Source: Tethya wilhelma
Lineage: Eukaryota > Porifera > Demospongiae > Tethyida > Tethyidae
Direction of reading: 5' to 3'
Assembly: GCA_964030475.1 (NCBI GenBank)
Contig: CAXIPT010000001.1
Location: 786,229-850,228 of the forward strand
Length of the DNA: 64,000 nucleotides
Below the pieces are notes generated by a model, which searched no databases, had not been told where the DNA came from, and saw only the letters and a program-made list of their open reading frames with translations. Positions 1-12,200 of the stretch are shown here, in pieces (within the stretch, counting starts at the first letter, position 1; every line of letters starts with the position of its first letter). Made by a program: the position numbers and the translations under genes.

Positions 1-51
1 AAAAATAATGTTGTAAAATAAATTTTCACTACATCACTGACAAGAACTTAC

Positions 52-1527
52 TGAGACAGACAATCTTTCCTGTCTCATGGAAGAACTCCAGAATCAACCG
101 TTGCCCATCTTGGTCAGTGATACCACACTGTGTAGCTATCTTGAGCATGTCGTCTATTTTGATAACTAGGGAGGACTTGGTTTGCTTGAGGGATTCTTTT
201 AATCTGGTCAGCTCATTATTGAACTTGAACCAGATGATAGGGTAGCTTTCTCTAAGGAAAGATAAGTTCTGAGATGCGTTTTGAATCTCCTCTTGAAGAG
301 CCTTGGCTCCACTTGCTTTACGATCCTCCATCTCTTTTCCGTCAATTGAATTTTCCACAGCTAAGAAGACTCTGTCCTTGTTAGGACCCATCATATGAAG
401 GTGACATGAACACCTGTCGTCACTGCAAATTTCATCTATTAATATCTCGTTGATCTCATTTAGCTTCTCGTCACTGATACGCTCCACGTTGCCATCTTTC
501 ATAGTATCACGATGAGTGCCCACAATACAGACATTCTTCAGATGGATCTTCTCTTCCCCAGGGACAGCAGGAAGAGTGTGGGCATGGATCGAGTGGAGCC
601 AATACCTCAGCTCCTCGAAGGGGTTGGACATATCTGAAGGAACACCTTCCTGAGACTTTAGCTTCTCCAGGAAATGAATGATTTGCTGTATGCTGAACAC
701 CACCACGTACATTGCTCGTCTTGTGAGGAAGCAGTGGTGCATTGGACGGTACTCCTTTTGACCGGCAAAATCCAGAATGTTGAGAATGAGTGCAATGTCC
801 TCTTCCTTCATCACCTTTGACATAGTGGCCATGAACTGTTGACTGATGAGCTTTGCCTGTTGGCTGCTGACTTTAGGGACACTTGCGTTTGTTGGTTGGT
901 TGGAAGTTGCTGTAGTTACTGGATCATCTGCAGTCGTGGTGAGTGGTTGGTCTACTTCTTTGAGATTGGGAGAAACTTCTTTAGTTTCAGACTTTCTCTC
1001 TGAAACTTCCATTTTCTCTAGCTGTCTTGCTCGTTGGACTTTGGCTTCTGTTTGCCTGGGGTGAGCATCATTGAGTGTGGGAGGATTCTTCCTGGCTGTG
1101 AAGATCTGTTGAATTTCTGGTATTAGCTCTGATAGCTCTTCCTCCAGTTCAGACTCTGTCACAGTTGGAGTGGGACTATCACTAGAAGCAAAGAGATCTG
1201 ATGGTAGAGCTCCAATCACTCCTTCAACAAACTGCTGATCTGCATGTTGCTGTACTGTGCTCTCGTCTTTCTCGGCCCAGTCTTCAACCCCAACATGGCG
1301 TGTGTCAATTACAGTGTCTACGATAGAATTATCAATCCCTCTAGTCGACTCTTGATCTGGATTGAACGGCTTGTTAACCAGGAGGTGATAGAGGCTGGTC
1401 TTGCCAACCCTCTGCTCACCAAGTATGAGAAAATTGCACCATGGAATCTGGGACTTTCCTTTCTCCAAGGCTTTGAAGTACGAATCAACTGCTTTTGGGC
1501 CCCTTTTCAAGATCTCCGGTGGAATAA
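52..1527 (-). CDS. Roc (Ras-of-complex) GTPase domain and start of COR
   Basis: A 1476-nt exon (acceptor just above 1527, donor after 52 in phase 1) encodes the Roc module. Visible GTPase motifs: P-loop GEQRVGKTS (G1), ILDFAGQKEY (G3, DxxGQ) and IVGTHRD (G4). The IPPEILKRGPKAVDSYFKAL lead-in is typical of the segment just before Roc in animal ROCO proteins. The long low-complexity insert between G1 and G3 (about residues 90-240 of the exon, rich in E, S, T and P) is unusual for a small GTPase domain. After G4 the sequence runs into ILEFFHETGKIVCL, the hallmark start of COR. The rest of COR and any kinase or other C-terminal domain lie beyond the left edge. A second copy of the 5' half is at 27246-27749. 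Confidence 0.9.
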
Positions 1528-4500
1528 CTGTTATCACAATAATATAGAAAAACTTGGATGACCCTACCATGAGCTATCTATATTGGTAAAATCTATAGCT
1601 ACAGATGCTATGCCCACTTCATTAACTGCTACCATAAGTTTCGACAATTAATTGATGTGCACTATAATTATATTGACAGCGAAGAGGTGTTTCTAAAGCC
1701 TAGCTAGATCACTCAATATAGGCATCTATAGAGTACTCAGCTTCTATAGGGCATGTAGACATGTTTCCAGTATAATTGAGGCTTTAATCAAACCTCTAAG
1801 TTAGTGAGTATATGTCACCAACACCAGGCATTGTGACTGTGAACTCCTTTATCCTTTATGATGGCATAATCAAAATTCACATGCAGAAGACAAGAGAATA
1901 CGTAGTATGTAATGTTCAGAAATCGCAACAAGTCTTTGCAAGATATAAACTTCAAGCTATATAGAACTAGCTAGCTATTAGTTAAACACTATCTAGCTTG
2001 AAAGACTATATATAAGATATCACGTGCACGAGTCCTGCGGCTTGAATCATTGCGTGGTCTAGCTCAACCATATGTAACTTCAAAGTTCAGCTAGTCCCTA
2101 TTATAGACCCTGCCACTTTCACTAGTAAAAAATGGAATGCTCACTGAAAAACAGCCAACCAAATCCCTAATTGCGTCCAATGACCGGTTTTAATCCACTT
2201 TATTGTGTAGCCATGCATATTCAGATTTTGTGAAACTGAAAGACCACCAGTCTTAAATACATTCCAAAAATTAATTGCATCAAAAGTGTCCAATTTTTCC
2301 ATAAAACTCATTTTGAAAGCTAAAAGAGGTAGGGTCGATCTAAGGACAGGACTAATTTTAAAGTTTATTCTATAACTAGCAAAAGTAAAAAATTCAACGA
2401 TGAAACACATCGTATTATAAGGAACATTCACTTCTAAGAGTCTGCTTCTCTGTTGTTGTACACGAAACACAGCTAGCCAGATAACAAGTTTCTTTGCCAG
2501 CTGATTGCAAAAATGCGCAAGTCAGGAAAGGGTCGTCTGTGACGTTACGTATATACGTAACGAGGTAAATTGCATTGCTGAGCTGGCCAAAATGAAATTG
2601 CAAAGAGGAGCAGTGCAAGCACGCATGGTTACCTTTCACTGCCCAGTTATTACTATGCAGATGCCTGCATGTGCTTGCATGCATCTAGCAGTAAACATCA
2701 GTATACTTCATATATACAAGCAAGGAGCGTGGCGAGTGTGGCGAGCGAAGCGAGCCACACTCCTTGTAGTATTATGTAAACAAAAATCTAGGTCATATTG
2801 AACAAGACTAAACCCTTGCAAAACATTAGAAGTCTTGTGCAAGTTACATGAAGTCACTTATATGGTGCACAAGCCTCGGCACACACTTAACCAGCATGCA
2901 TGCATAAGATCCTACTACTCAACTTGACAACAATGTGGCCAGCATAAAGGAGTCATACAATCTTTGGAACACATACAGGACTCAGTCATGCATATATGCA
3001 GGCTGACTGAAATGTTAACACTGAATCTACTAAGTTTACAAAGTCATGTGTTTGATTATACAAGTAGTAAAAATTTAGCAATGTAGGAATGGGAAATGTT
3101 GTAAAAAGGAGGGAAACAAGGCGTTACTTTTAAGCAATTGAGTTACCTGTTCCAGCACCTGTCAGTGAGCCACAAATACATGTAAATCCAGTCCAGCTCT
3201 ACTGTCTAGACAATGTACACTATATTCAGCCGGGCCTGTGGGTTTAGCTGAAGCTAAGCACTCAGAGAAGCACAACCCCCTCAGATATAGGAAACTTAGT
3301 AAAGCGTTTTGCAAGATGCTTCACATAAAATTAAAGATATAGCCGTGTTCTATTCATGAATGTAAGTAACTTTCATACGCAGTGACCCACAACCACACAA
3401 ACACAAGTAGAGTTAAGGGAAATTTACCTTGTTTTTAATTAGTTCTATTTTCCCATTCTCCACATCTGTCAGAACAGTGATGATAGAACTGCTGGATTTC
3501 TTGTAGGCAACATGTAGAGCAGTGTTACCCTGTACAATAGACAATGCTATAAATATCATGGAGGCTCTTTTAACATACCTCAAAGTCTTGTGCATCATTT
3601 GGACATCCCTTTTCAAGGAGCAGCTCAACAAGAGATGAAGAGTCATTCTTGGCTGCCAGATGTAGAGCGCCCTGGCCATTCTCATCACATACAGATGTGT
3701 CAACTTGGTCATGAGAAACAAGTGCTTCCACAGCTGCCACATTTCCATAGCTACAGGCTGTCAACAGAGGAGTGAGGCCAGTCTGAGGGTTAGAGAGAAC
3801 AGTGAACAAAAGTGAAGCGACAAAGTGAGTGACAACTACCAAAAAGAATGATACTTACATTTGTACTCTTGTTCAACATATCTGCACACAATGATTCATT
3901 TTTCAACAACCATTTCAAAGTTTCACTTCCAGTGGAAGTACTACAGGAGTAATGGAGAACTGTTTGTCCTTTCTACATGTGCATGTGCATGTGTGCATGT
4001 GTGTTTGTTTGTTGGAAGTTGCTAAGCAACAGTAGTAGTTCAACAAGTTTATATGACATTGTGCTTTTTAAGTGTTTTGCATTACTAGTGGGCACTTCTG
4101 TTTATTAATTTTAGTGACATGCATGTAATTTTTCTGAAACAATGTAAATTTTCAACAATATGCTTGCACTACTACTTAGGCCATGACTTGTAATAGAATT
4201 GTTCCCTGTCCCCTGCCCACATTTGTTGCTGGCTACTGCTTCGGGCGTTATTATCAATGAATATCATTAAAAAGTGTCACGTGTGACTCATCAACCATGC
4301 ACATGCATTTGAAGTGCTTGCTAGCTGTCGTTGGTTGGATGCCTGAGCCTAGCTGATTATGTTTCTCTCCGTTTGCGTCATCACAGTTTCACTTGGAAGA
4401 AGACTTGCACCTTGGACAATATAGTTGATATTCAAAGTGAGGACAGAACATTCCAAACTCTCTTGAACGAAATAAATGCTAGGAAGTACAGTTTTATACC

Positions 4501-7500
4501 ACAAAGTTTTTATAGACTAATTACTGGCTACTGGCTGGGCGGAAGTGACAATAGAATAGCTAGGGGTCACATTCAGCTAGGGGTCAATGGCAAACGAATG
4601 CCCTTAAGTGCATGAGTGGCACTCAAACATGCATCGAGTGACCCCACTTAAGGGTCATGCAACTATTATGTGTATGTGTATGTGTGTGTGTGTGTTTAAA
4701 GTTAATAGTTTGCTATGCATGTGTAGATGTTAGAAGTAGTACGTAGACTTCTTACTTTGTCTGTCGTTCGTAACAAGTTGGTAGCTTGCTGTGTTACTCC
4801 ACCATCAATGTTCACCAGTTGTTGGACAAGTTTGAGGTTATCTTTGTTACAGGCAACATGAACAGCAGTCACATCATCCTGGAGGTATATAGACACATTG
4901 CTACATAGTAACAACCATTCTAACGCATGTACGTAGACCTCTTAGACTAGCTTTCAAACCTTGTTGTTGTAGGAAGGGGAGGCACCATTCTCCAGTAGAA
5001 CATCCACCATCTTAGTGTCTCCATTAGCAGTGGCAATCATCAGGGGAGAACATGAGTGCTCAATGGATGATACCTTAATTCAATGGAGAAAATACAATAG
5101 TCATTTGATGTACCAACAAACAGACTAACTTACATTTGGAGAAGAGCTGTGAGCCAAGAAGTCCAGTAGTAGACCAGCATCATCTGGCTGGGAGGAGTGG
5201 GAGTGCTCCTTCACTAGTGTCAGAGCCCTTTTAACTGAAGCAAAGAGACCACTCTGAACAGCTTTGAGGATGATGTTGGAGAGATCAAAAGCAGCTTCAT
5301 CTGGAAAACAAAAATGATAATAATAAAAATTATTAATACAGCTTGATCTTTTGTACTAAAGAAACACACAATGATAGCAATAATAGTTAACCACAAATCA
5401 ATGTCCACTTTAATAGCATCTCATTACAAGAATGGAAATAAAGCAAGATAGAAATGTGTAATGGGCTACAGCTAGGCTGGACATTAGAGATATCTGGTTA
5501 GACATATATATAGATGCATATATAGCACTTACGTTTTAGACAAAGTCTGAATACCCTTGAAGAGCGTTCTATATCTGTAAATCCTCCAATAACAACTATA
5601 TCACCAAATGGTGTGGTTACTGTACAAGCACTGGAGAGTGTTAGAGGAAGGTCAAAGAAATGGGACCATCTTTTTGTGTTGAAGGAGTATGCCATTAGAG
5701 CAGAGCTGCGAGATGAATCTAGTCCTCCTATTGCTAGGAGGACTCCTTGGTGTGTGGTGAGGGATGTGAGTTTGAATGGGATGTCTGCCAGTCTTTCCCA
5801 GTGTAGTGATGAAGGAGAGACCAAGATCTCCTCCATGTTGCAGCAGTAGATGTTTCTCTTACCCTTGTCTTGTTCATAGCCACGTGAAAATACTGAATAG
5901 CTGCCTACAATAGTAGATGACATATTACTACATGGTCGGGGGAGGGGAGTCGTGGACATCCAGTGTCCTTGCTGGGAGGTGTATAGTTCTACAGTGTCAA
6001 GGTTATGGCCAATGCTCTTACAACCACCAGCTACTAGTAATACATGTTTGTATCCAACAGCAGAGGGTCCATATCTTGCTGTAGGCATTGGAGGAATGGC
6101 GTCCTCCTTCCATTCCTCTCCACCATCTCTGCCATGGCTCTGTAGCTGCCACACCTTGTTGGTGGGTCTCTGGCTAGAATACTCTTTACCTCCTACTAAC
6201 GCCAGGTGGCCCTCATAGATGGCTAGTCCGTACCAATAAGTTGGAGTGTTCATTCTCCTCCATTGACTATCACCATCATCATAGGAGAGAAGAGTGGCTA
6301 CCTCCTTCCCTGAACCCTCCACATATCCCGCTCCAACATGAACACAACCATTGTACCATAGCCCCTTGGCACTGGCCATACCCCATGGCAACTGGGGTAG
6401 CTCCTCCCAGTCCATGGAGAGGAGCGGGTGAGTGATGGCCACCTGGGACAAAAAGAACAAACACTGTCTTCAACACCACTATACTCAGTTAAGTCACACA
6501 CAAACTATATACCAAGCAACTTCTTTTATAAAGCATACACACATAACATTAACACTGAGCTAGCTATAGAGGATGATTGTACTAAGGCACACAGCAAGAC
6601 CACTAGAATCAAAGTTTAGTCTATAGACACTTTCTTGACATAGTAAAAGACAATTGACACCATCTATACCTAACCTATATATAGTTGTAGGTCTATAAAC
6701 TTACCTTTGTAACATGGCAACCCAAGTTCCTTATGATGAGAGTGATGTCGTCCAGTCTTCCAGTATGATGGTCTCTTTGACAACTGGTCTTATACAGTGA
6801 CTTGACTTTGTGCACTACCCTTTGAGCCACGACACTGATGTCGGTTGTCTTCTTCATCTCTCCATTGATGAGGTGAGCGATGTCTTCATTCACCATGTCG
6901 GGTTGCCTGCTCCATGACTCATAGGCCTTGTAAAGACCGGCAGACATGAGGACCAAGAACCCTCGGAGGTCAGAGAGGTCAATGGGTTCACTGATGTGTG
7001 GCTCCGCTGAGCCTGGTTGTGTCCTAGCATGACTGGAGAAAGGAAGAATCATGCATGAAACTGAAAATTGATCACCAAGATCTTTTTAAATGTATCAATT
7101 TTGTATCATAGTAAGCCAAACTGTTAACAGAGTAATCTATCTAGCTGTGTTTTAGGCACGTGAATAACACAGCACACATGACAATGTTTGTATTTTCCAG
7201 AGAAATATATACACATATTCCCTGTAATCATTCTGTTTTAAACAGTCCAAACAGACCATTATTTTACACAAGAAGCGCTCAAGAACAGAGTCACAGGTTT
7301 TAGTGTCGCTTTTCTCTGTATAGATAGTCTTTGTTCTCTGTTTCATACAGGTTCAATTTTTTTATGAAATTCAATGCATTACAATACAGAGTACGGCATT
7401 AAAGATTCCCCAGAGGGAGCACAAATGACAGGTAGCCAGATTTTAACACTAAGTCTTGAGATAAAGAAAGACGACTGATGAGATGATGTTCTCAGCGAAA

Positions 7501-10500
7501 GGTGTGGACAATATGGAAAATTAAGAGTGGTGGAGTCTTTGGCTAGGATATGGGTGAGGAGAATAGACTGACGGGCTGATAATGGAGCATCCATTCAAAT
7601 CTTTGCACATACAATAGCCTTAATCTTCCATCTCCTGACATGAAGGGGATGGGTAAAGGCCTGTGAAGAATAGCTTGTAGAGGGACCACATCTGTATATT
7701 TTATGGTATGAACTCTTTAATTGCCTCAAGTCTCGTGTATCCACTATATTGCGAGTGTACAAGCCACAACAGTACTCAAAAGTGGAAAGAAAGCAGCAAA
7801 AACTCTGAGGTATACTCAATATTACCTCGTGCATTTCCAATAAAGCTCATCAATTAGCAAGTTCTAAAATGCTTGTATTATATATGGTGCTCAGGGCAGA
7901 GCATGATCTCTCCGTGGAAGAGATTCCAGTCAACAATGGTCTACCTTAAAATCTGCCAATATTTTGGGCTAAATTCATCAATATTTTAATTTTATGTTCT
8001 GCAGAGCAAACCGTCAAAATTTTGACTGTCAATATTTCTGCCTATACGGTATATATAAGTAGTTACCTGATGACATCATCATCTTTGTAGCCTCCTTTTA
8101 TAGAGTAGTCACCGATAGAGCGGCTGTTCTGTTGTGTGCCAACTCTTTTCATTTGTCGGAGAGTATTAGGGTCTAACCCACAACTAGCCAGGCGCTGAAG
8201 TTCATCAGGATTGGTTGTGTTGTGGTCTACTGAGAGTTGACCAGCTCTGAGATGACCATCAGGAGTCTGTGAGAGAGAGAGAGAGAGGGTGACAATTGTA
8301 CAAGTTGATAAATACATGTAGACATACAGTCAAGCTCTCCTTTAAAGGAACTGTGTCACTATATAAGCGGTGTTTTGTTACTAAAAATAAAATGTTTGAC
8401 GTTTTATGATGTTCTATGACCGTTTGTGACGTTTTTTGTTTTGTTTCTTGCGCGATCTGGGTACCACGCCCGGGTATTAGCCCCGTGTATGTACGTATAT
8501 TGCGCATTTGTCAACAAAAAATGTCACAAAACGTCACGCATTTTATTTTTGGTAACAAAACAGTGCTTATATAGTGACACAGTTCCTTTAATGTTAGCTA
8601 GCTATACCGTAGTTTGAGATATTTTCGCGTTCCCTATGTAAGTACGTTAAAATTTTGCGTGTTTAATTTTCGTACTTGCGTAGCGCCTGCATTAATATTG
8701 GTAATGGGTCGTCAAAATTTTGAGTGCTTAATTTTCGCACACGGCGATCGATGTGTACAAAAATTTCCCCAATGTAAATATTAGTCAAAATTGCGGTATA
8801 TGTTTCTCTCTCAGTAGCTGCTGGTTAGCCAAGTGACCAACTTTGCTCTATTCTATAGGTTGACTGACTAACCATTGAACACAGTAGTACTCTGGTGTCA
8901 CCAACATTGGCCACATGCAGCCTCTGGTTGTAGATGACAGTAACAGCAACTGTTGTTCCTCCTTTGATCTCACTGTCCAGTCTCTTAATCTCTGCCACTT
9001 GGTCTGGGACAGCCTCCAATGAATTACTGGGACTTTGCTGTACACAAATAATTGTCCGATTGTCATGAAGTGTATGTGTATATACACACAAGAGTATACT
9101 CAATCATTATAACTTAAAGTTAGCATTACACAGCTTAAACTATAAACATCACTAAAATTCATGTTGACAACCACGATAAGTAATAGTGTATAAATTACAA
9201 TTATGACTGAATGAACAACATTAAGGTTCTGGGATACAGGCAAAATAATTGCGAGACCAAACTGCAAAAAAAACTGCTCATTGCATAGTGCTGAGTTCAG
9301 TACAGTTCAGCTATAATTTATGCTACTCTGGGCTGAATTTGGTTGTTGGCACAAATTTAGCCAACTGAAGCAAAGAACTCAAAATTTGTCAAATATATTT
9401 GACATCAAAATTCATAGTAATATCTGCAAGTTGCCAACAGTAGGCTTAGTGGAGTGAATCAAGGCAGACATGCAGAAATACAACTGTTATTGTGAGGGTG
9501 TAGCAAAGAGTTTTTAAAAAATTGCTTAGTTGCTTGGGAAATAATCATAGTGAGGTTTGTTGATTTGCTCACTGTTCAAGTGTTTTGTTCATTATATTAT
9601 GAAGCAGTATTCCATAAAAACTCTTCGTCAGTCCCTAGTCAGTATAATAAACAAGCTCTGCCATGAAAACACTAAAACAATGATGAACTGCCTTATATCT
9701 ATGCCTATTTTTGACGTCCGAAATTTTATGGTCACATCTCTGCCATTTAAAACTAAACTGATACTGATTTTAGACGAAAAAAAATTTGTTAAAATTAATA
9801 ACTGTACAACGGTATCCCAGAACCTTACGGTACTGTACAACTTACCATTTGTAAGGTGGTCTTTCTTGTTATGTGTGGCTCAATTCTCTTGAAGAACTCT
9901 CTCTCTGTGTTCTTGAAGGCTGTCTTGAGTGCCTCCCTCACAGCCTCATCACCACGACTCAAGTCAGATTGCAAGAACACACTGGGAAGATGCTTCTGAA
10001 CAAGGTCACAGGCTCTCTCTCCATCATGGCCATCCAACACCATGTACAGCTGGACACTCTCTTCAAAGATACAGGTGTAGGACCTGGGAGGAAATTGAAC
10101 ACTCAAAACACAATTAGTTTGAGATATTTTCGCGTTGAAAATATTCTGTACGTTAAAATTCCACGTGTTTAATTTTTGTACATGTGCAGCGCTCGCATTA
10201 ATATTGGTAATAGGTTGTCATAATTTCGAGTGTTTAATTTTCGCACACGGCGACGCGTACGAAAATTTCTCCAATGCGAACATTATGGTACTTGCCTAAT
10301 TATTGGATATATATATAGCTAGCAGAAAAGTTTCAGTGTTGATCTATCCTTTGTGGAAGTTTCTCTACATGTCAAATTTTTTTGTTTTATGGATGAGGTA
10401 TCAATCAAGCTAGAACCCTTTTTCTACCCCTGAACTGTGATAGGTGGTGCATATAGCCTATATAGGTCAAGGACAGAGGAGGTTTGATGCAATTCAACCT

Positions 10501-12200
10501 TTCATTATTGAGGTCATGTATAATAATGACTATGCTGAACCGTTTTAATTGCATTGAAAGTCCACGTGATCAGTCAGAGAAGCAAAATTAATTAGATTTT
10601 TTTTTAAATAACAAGCAAGCAAGATAAATTTGATGCAATCGGCAAATTGTCAGGAGTGGTCAGAGTCTGAGTCCAATGAGCCTCAGCCTGAGTTGATCTC
10701 ATCTGTAGAGACACGAGCATGGTATGCCTTGATCAAACTGATAAATCCTTTCTACACTTTGTAGCAAGGATTCTTTGATGGTTTAGAGGGAGTAGTGTCT
10801 GCTGTCGTGCCTCTCATACATTTTTTTTGTTCATGTCGAACTACTATAGACCTTTTCCACGCGCACAAGAAAGTAGCGCGAAACAAGTGGAAGTAACGTT
10901 TTTTGACACGCTATGACACAAGCCACGCCCATTGGTGGGCAAGCGAATGGAATTTTGTACTGGCTGACACTGGAGGCCAGGTTTAGTGCAAGCTAAAGAG
11001 CCTTCTACTGGAAATAGAAGCAGCAAGCCAGATAAAACATGAAGAAGGGTCCATACAGACTTCGAATAGCAACAAATCTGAGAAAATAGCACCACACTAC
11101 GTAAGAAATAGCATGTAAAAGCCATCATGAACTGGACGTACTCGTGTTTCAGATATATACAAACATTTTGAGTGAGCCAACGAGAGTTCTAATGAAGTAT
11201 GAGTTAGTTTACAATCGCCTGAGAAGCCGGCTGAAGCATCCTTCCTCACTGAAGTGCTCTTTTCAAGCTTGGCAGTATCACTGCTGTACAAATTTGCCCA
11301 CCAAGGGACGTGTCTATCGTCACAATTCGTCATAACACGTTATGCATCTCATTAAAAAATCGCTACTGGTCCTGCGTGGAAAAGGTCTATATTGTAGCTG
11401 GGCCTGGACCACGTGGACTTTGGTATGCAATTATAAGCTGCTCAGCATAGTCATTAATCATGACCTTATGCATTAATGAAAGGTTTATTGCGCTGAAGCT
11501 CCTCTGGGTCAAGGTTTCATAGTACAGAAGCCATAATGCATTCTGTAGTTGGTGGTTGTGAAACCAAGTAATAATAGTGCAGCCTGATTGGAAAGCTGGC
11601 ACTCGCTCATTGAAAAGAGTCATGATGTAACTAAGCAATTAACCAACCATAATAATAACACATGAACAGAGGCTATGGGCACAGCATATGTCCCACTCCT
11701 GATTATAGCACGAAAAAATAACAGCTATAATAACAGCTATCCTTCTATATTTATATAGGTAGTCTCGCGGGCCAGACATCCGAGAGGGGGGGGAAAGGGG
11801 CCAGACGTCCGAGAGGGGGGAAAAGGGACCTTTTTCCCCCCCTCTCGGAGGCCTGGCCCGCGAGACTACTATATACATGGGACAAGGCTATTTGTACAGA
11901 GCAAGTGCCCAGCTACCATATCACGGTGATGTACCACTTCTGACTATGATGTACCTGTCTTCATTAGGCCTTCCAGAGTTAGAGAGGCTTCCATCTGACC
12001 TGACAAGTGAATTGGTTGACCAGCCCACACTACAGAGGGGACCTGGAGGCAGATCTAGTATCCACTGGTAGGGGGCAACAGCCTGTAGGTGTTATGAGTA
12101 AACAAGCAAATTAATCAGTTTTGCATTGACCAAGCCCGGCATCAGTTTATACAACAAGTATGCTTACTTTGGTGGTCGTGGATCTTACTCTTAGCGTCAT
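52..12200 (-). CDS. TAB1-like PP2C / Kelch / ankyrin / Roc-COR multidomain protein (3' end outside window)
   Basis: A chain of 14 exons with matching phases runs from an ATG at 12200 to 52: 12168-12200, 11955-12082, 9846-10083, 8873-9037, 8067-8266, 6705-7032, 5533-6442, 5134-5300, 4960-5073, 4756-4878, 3859-3972, 3579-3782, 3428-3529 and 52-1527. A 37-nt linker exon needed between the last two is absent here but present in the second copy at 29097-29133. With it, about 1446 residues are encoded before the left edge. Domain order: TAB1-like PP2C (about 1-364), Kelch propeller (365-667), helical spacer and ankyrin repeats (670-942), Roc GTPase and start of COR (955 onward). ROCO proteins are large signalling GTPases, and their N-terminal modules usually vary. 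The fusion rests on splice-phase logic, not transcript data. Separate genes remain possible, because retention of the intron after 6705 gives a stop and an internal Met lies in the Kelch exon. Confidence 0.7.
1528..3427 (-). other. Large intron between ankyrin and Roc exons (linker exon missing here)
   Basis: No coding exon was found in 1.9 kb. The stretch holds a half copy of a MITE family near 3063-3128 and AT-rich sequence. Compared with the duplicate copy at 27750-29563, about 200 bp are missing near 2775. That segment holds a 37-nt exon in the other copy. Confidence 0.6.
3428..5300 (-). CDS. Ankyrin-repeat exons of the ROCO-type protein
   Basis: Six exons lie at 5134-5300, 4960-5073, 4756-4878, 3859-3972, 3579-3782 and 3428-3529. 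All but the first begin in phase 0, and most are near-multiples of one ankyrin unit (114, 123, 114, 204 and 102 nt). Repeat signatures are SPLMIATANGDTKMVDVLLE, TAVHVACNKDNLKLVQQLV, TPLLTACSYGNVAAVEALV, GALHLAAKNDSSSLVELLL and NTALHVAYKKSSSSIITVL. The first exon encodes a helical, ankyrin-like linker (DLSNIILKAVQSGLFASVKR). Ankyrin repeats commonly precede Roc-COR in ROCO proteins such as LRRK-type proteins. One-repeat-per-exon architecture suggests growth by exon duplication. Confidence 0.88.
5533..6442 (-). CDS. Kelch beta-propeller exon
   Basis: A single 910-nt exon encodes about 303 residues of Kelch-type repeats. Visible blades include the GG-containing strands HLALVGGKE, VLLVAGGCK, VLLAIGGLD and IVVIGGFTD, each followed at family spacing by aromatic residues such as W..L or Y....W. 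Kelch propellers are protein-protein interaction platforms. The acceptor at 6443-6444 follows a pyrimidine-rich tract and joins in phase 0 to the TAB1-like exon ending at 6705. The donor after 5533 leaves phase 1, which the next exon (5300) completes. An internal Met at about 6414 (MDWEELPQLP) could start a separate Kelch-ankyrin-ROCO protein if the TAB1-like gene ends by intron retention. Confidence 0.88.
6705..12200 (-). CDS. TAB1-like: TAB1-like PP2C-family (pseudo)phosphatase module
   Basis: Six exons encode about 364 residues that follow the TAK1-binding protein 1 layout. The N-terminal exon has LCSVGWSTNSLVRSDGSL, like TAB1's conserved lead-in. It is followed by LDGHDGER (PP2C metal motif, DGHGG in active enzymes), VANVGDTRVLLC, QLSVDHNTTNPDEL, RSIGDYSIKGGY, GFLVLMSAGLYKA and LDDITLIIRNLG. 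In active PP2C the SDG motif supplies a metal-binding Asp. Here it is SAG (TAB1 also lacks that Asp), so a catalytically weak or dead phosphatase is likely. The first metal Asp is kept as DGH, unlike vertebrate TAB1. The exon ends at residue 364 in phase 0 and splices to the Kelch exon, with no sign of the C-terminal TAK1-binding segment of vertebrate TAB1. Start: ATG at 12200, giving MTLRVRSTTTK before the first intron. Known for the family: TAB1 activates the kinase TAK1 in innate-immune and TGF-beta signalling. Confidence 0.85.
8342..8591. mobile_element. TTAA-flanked MITE, 242 bp
   Basis: AGGAACTGTGTCACTATATA...AAAAATAAAATG (49 bp) at the left is mirrored at the right with about 3 mismatches. 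TTAA lies directly outside both ends (8342-8345 and 8588-8591). TTAA target duplication is used by piggyBac and a few other superfamilies. Located in the intron between TAB1-like exons 4 and 5. Confidence 0.85.
8611..8803. repeat. Dispersed ~190-bp repeat, copy 1
   Basis: AGTTTGAGATATTTTCGCGT...CACACGGCGA...AAAATTTC; a second copy lies at 10115-10291. It is built around GAAAATT/AATTTTC palindromes, and is probably a MITE. Confidence 0.75.
9222..9827. mobile_element. MITE with 16-bp TAAGGTTCTGGGATAC ends
   Basis: TAAGGTTCTGGGATAC at 9222-9237 is mirrored exactly at 9812-9827. The interior is AT-rich and non-coding. It fills most of the intron between TAB1-like exons 3 and 4. Confidence 0.75.
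10115..10291. repeat. Dispersed ~190-bp repeat, copy 2
   Basis: AGTTTGAGATATTTTCGCGT...TCGCACACGGCGACGCG; same family as 8611-8803, lying immediately before (in gene orientation) the PP2C exon acceptor at 10083. Confidence 0.75.
10845..11391. mobile_element. MITE with TATAGACCTTTTCCACGC ends
   Basis: TATAGACCTTTTCCACGC at 10845-10862 is mirrored exactly at 11374-11391, with TA probably duplicated at the target. The interior holds no convincing gene. Confidence 0.75.
11760..11868. mobile_element. Foldback MITE with TAGTCTCGCGGGCCAG ends
   Basis: TAGTCTCGCGGGCCAG at the left is mirrored by CTGGCCCGCGAGACTA at the right. The interior is two G-rich CCGAGAGGGGGG tracts and their complement, so nearly the whole element can fold into one hairpin. 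Confidence 0.8.

Noticed and set aside
5613..6435. Several plus-strand ORFs opposite the Kelch exon
   Set aside because: They are shadows; the minus strand shows clear Kelch repeats and splice sites.
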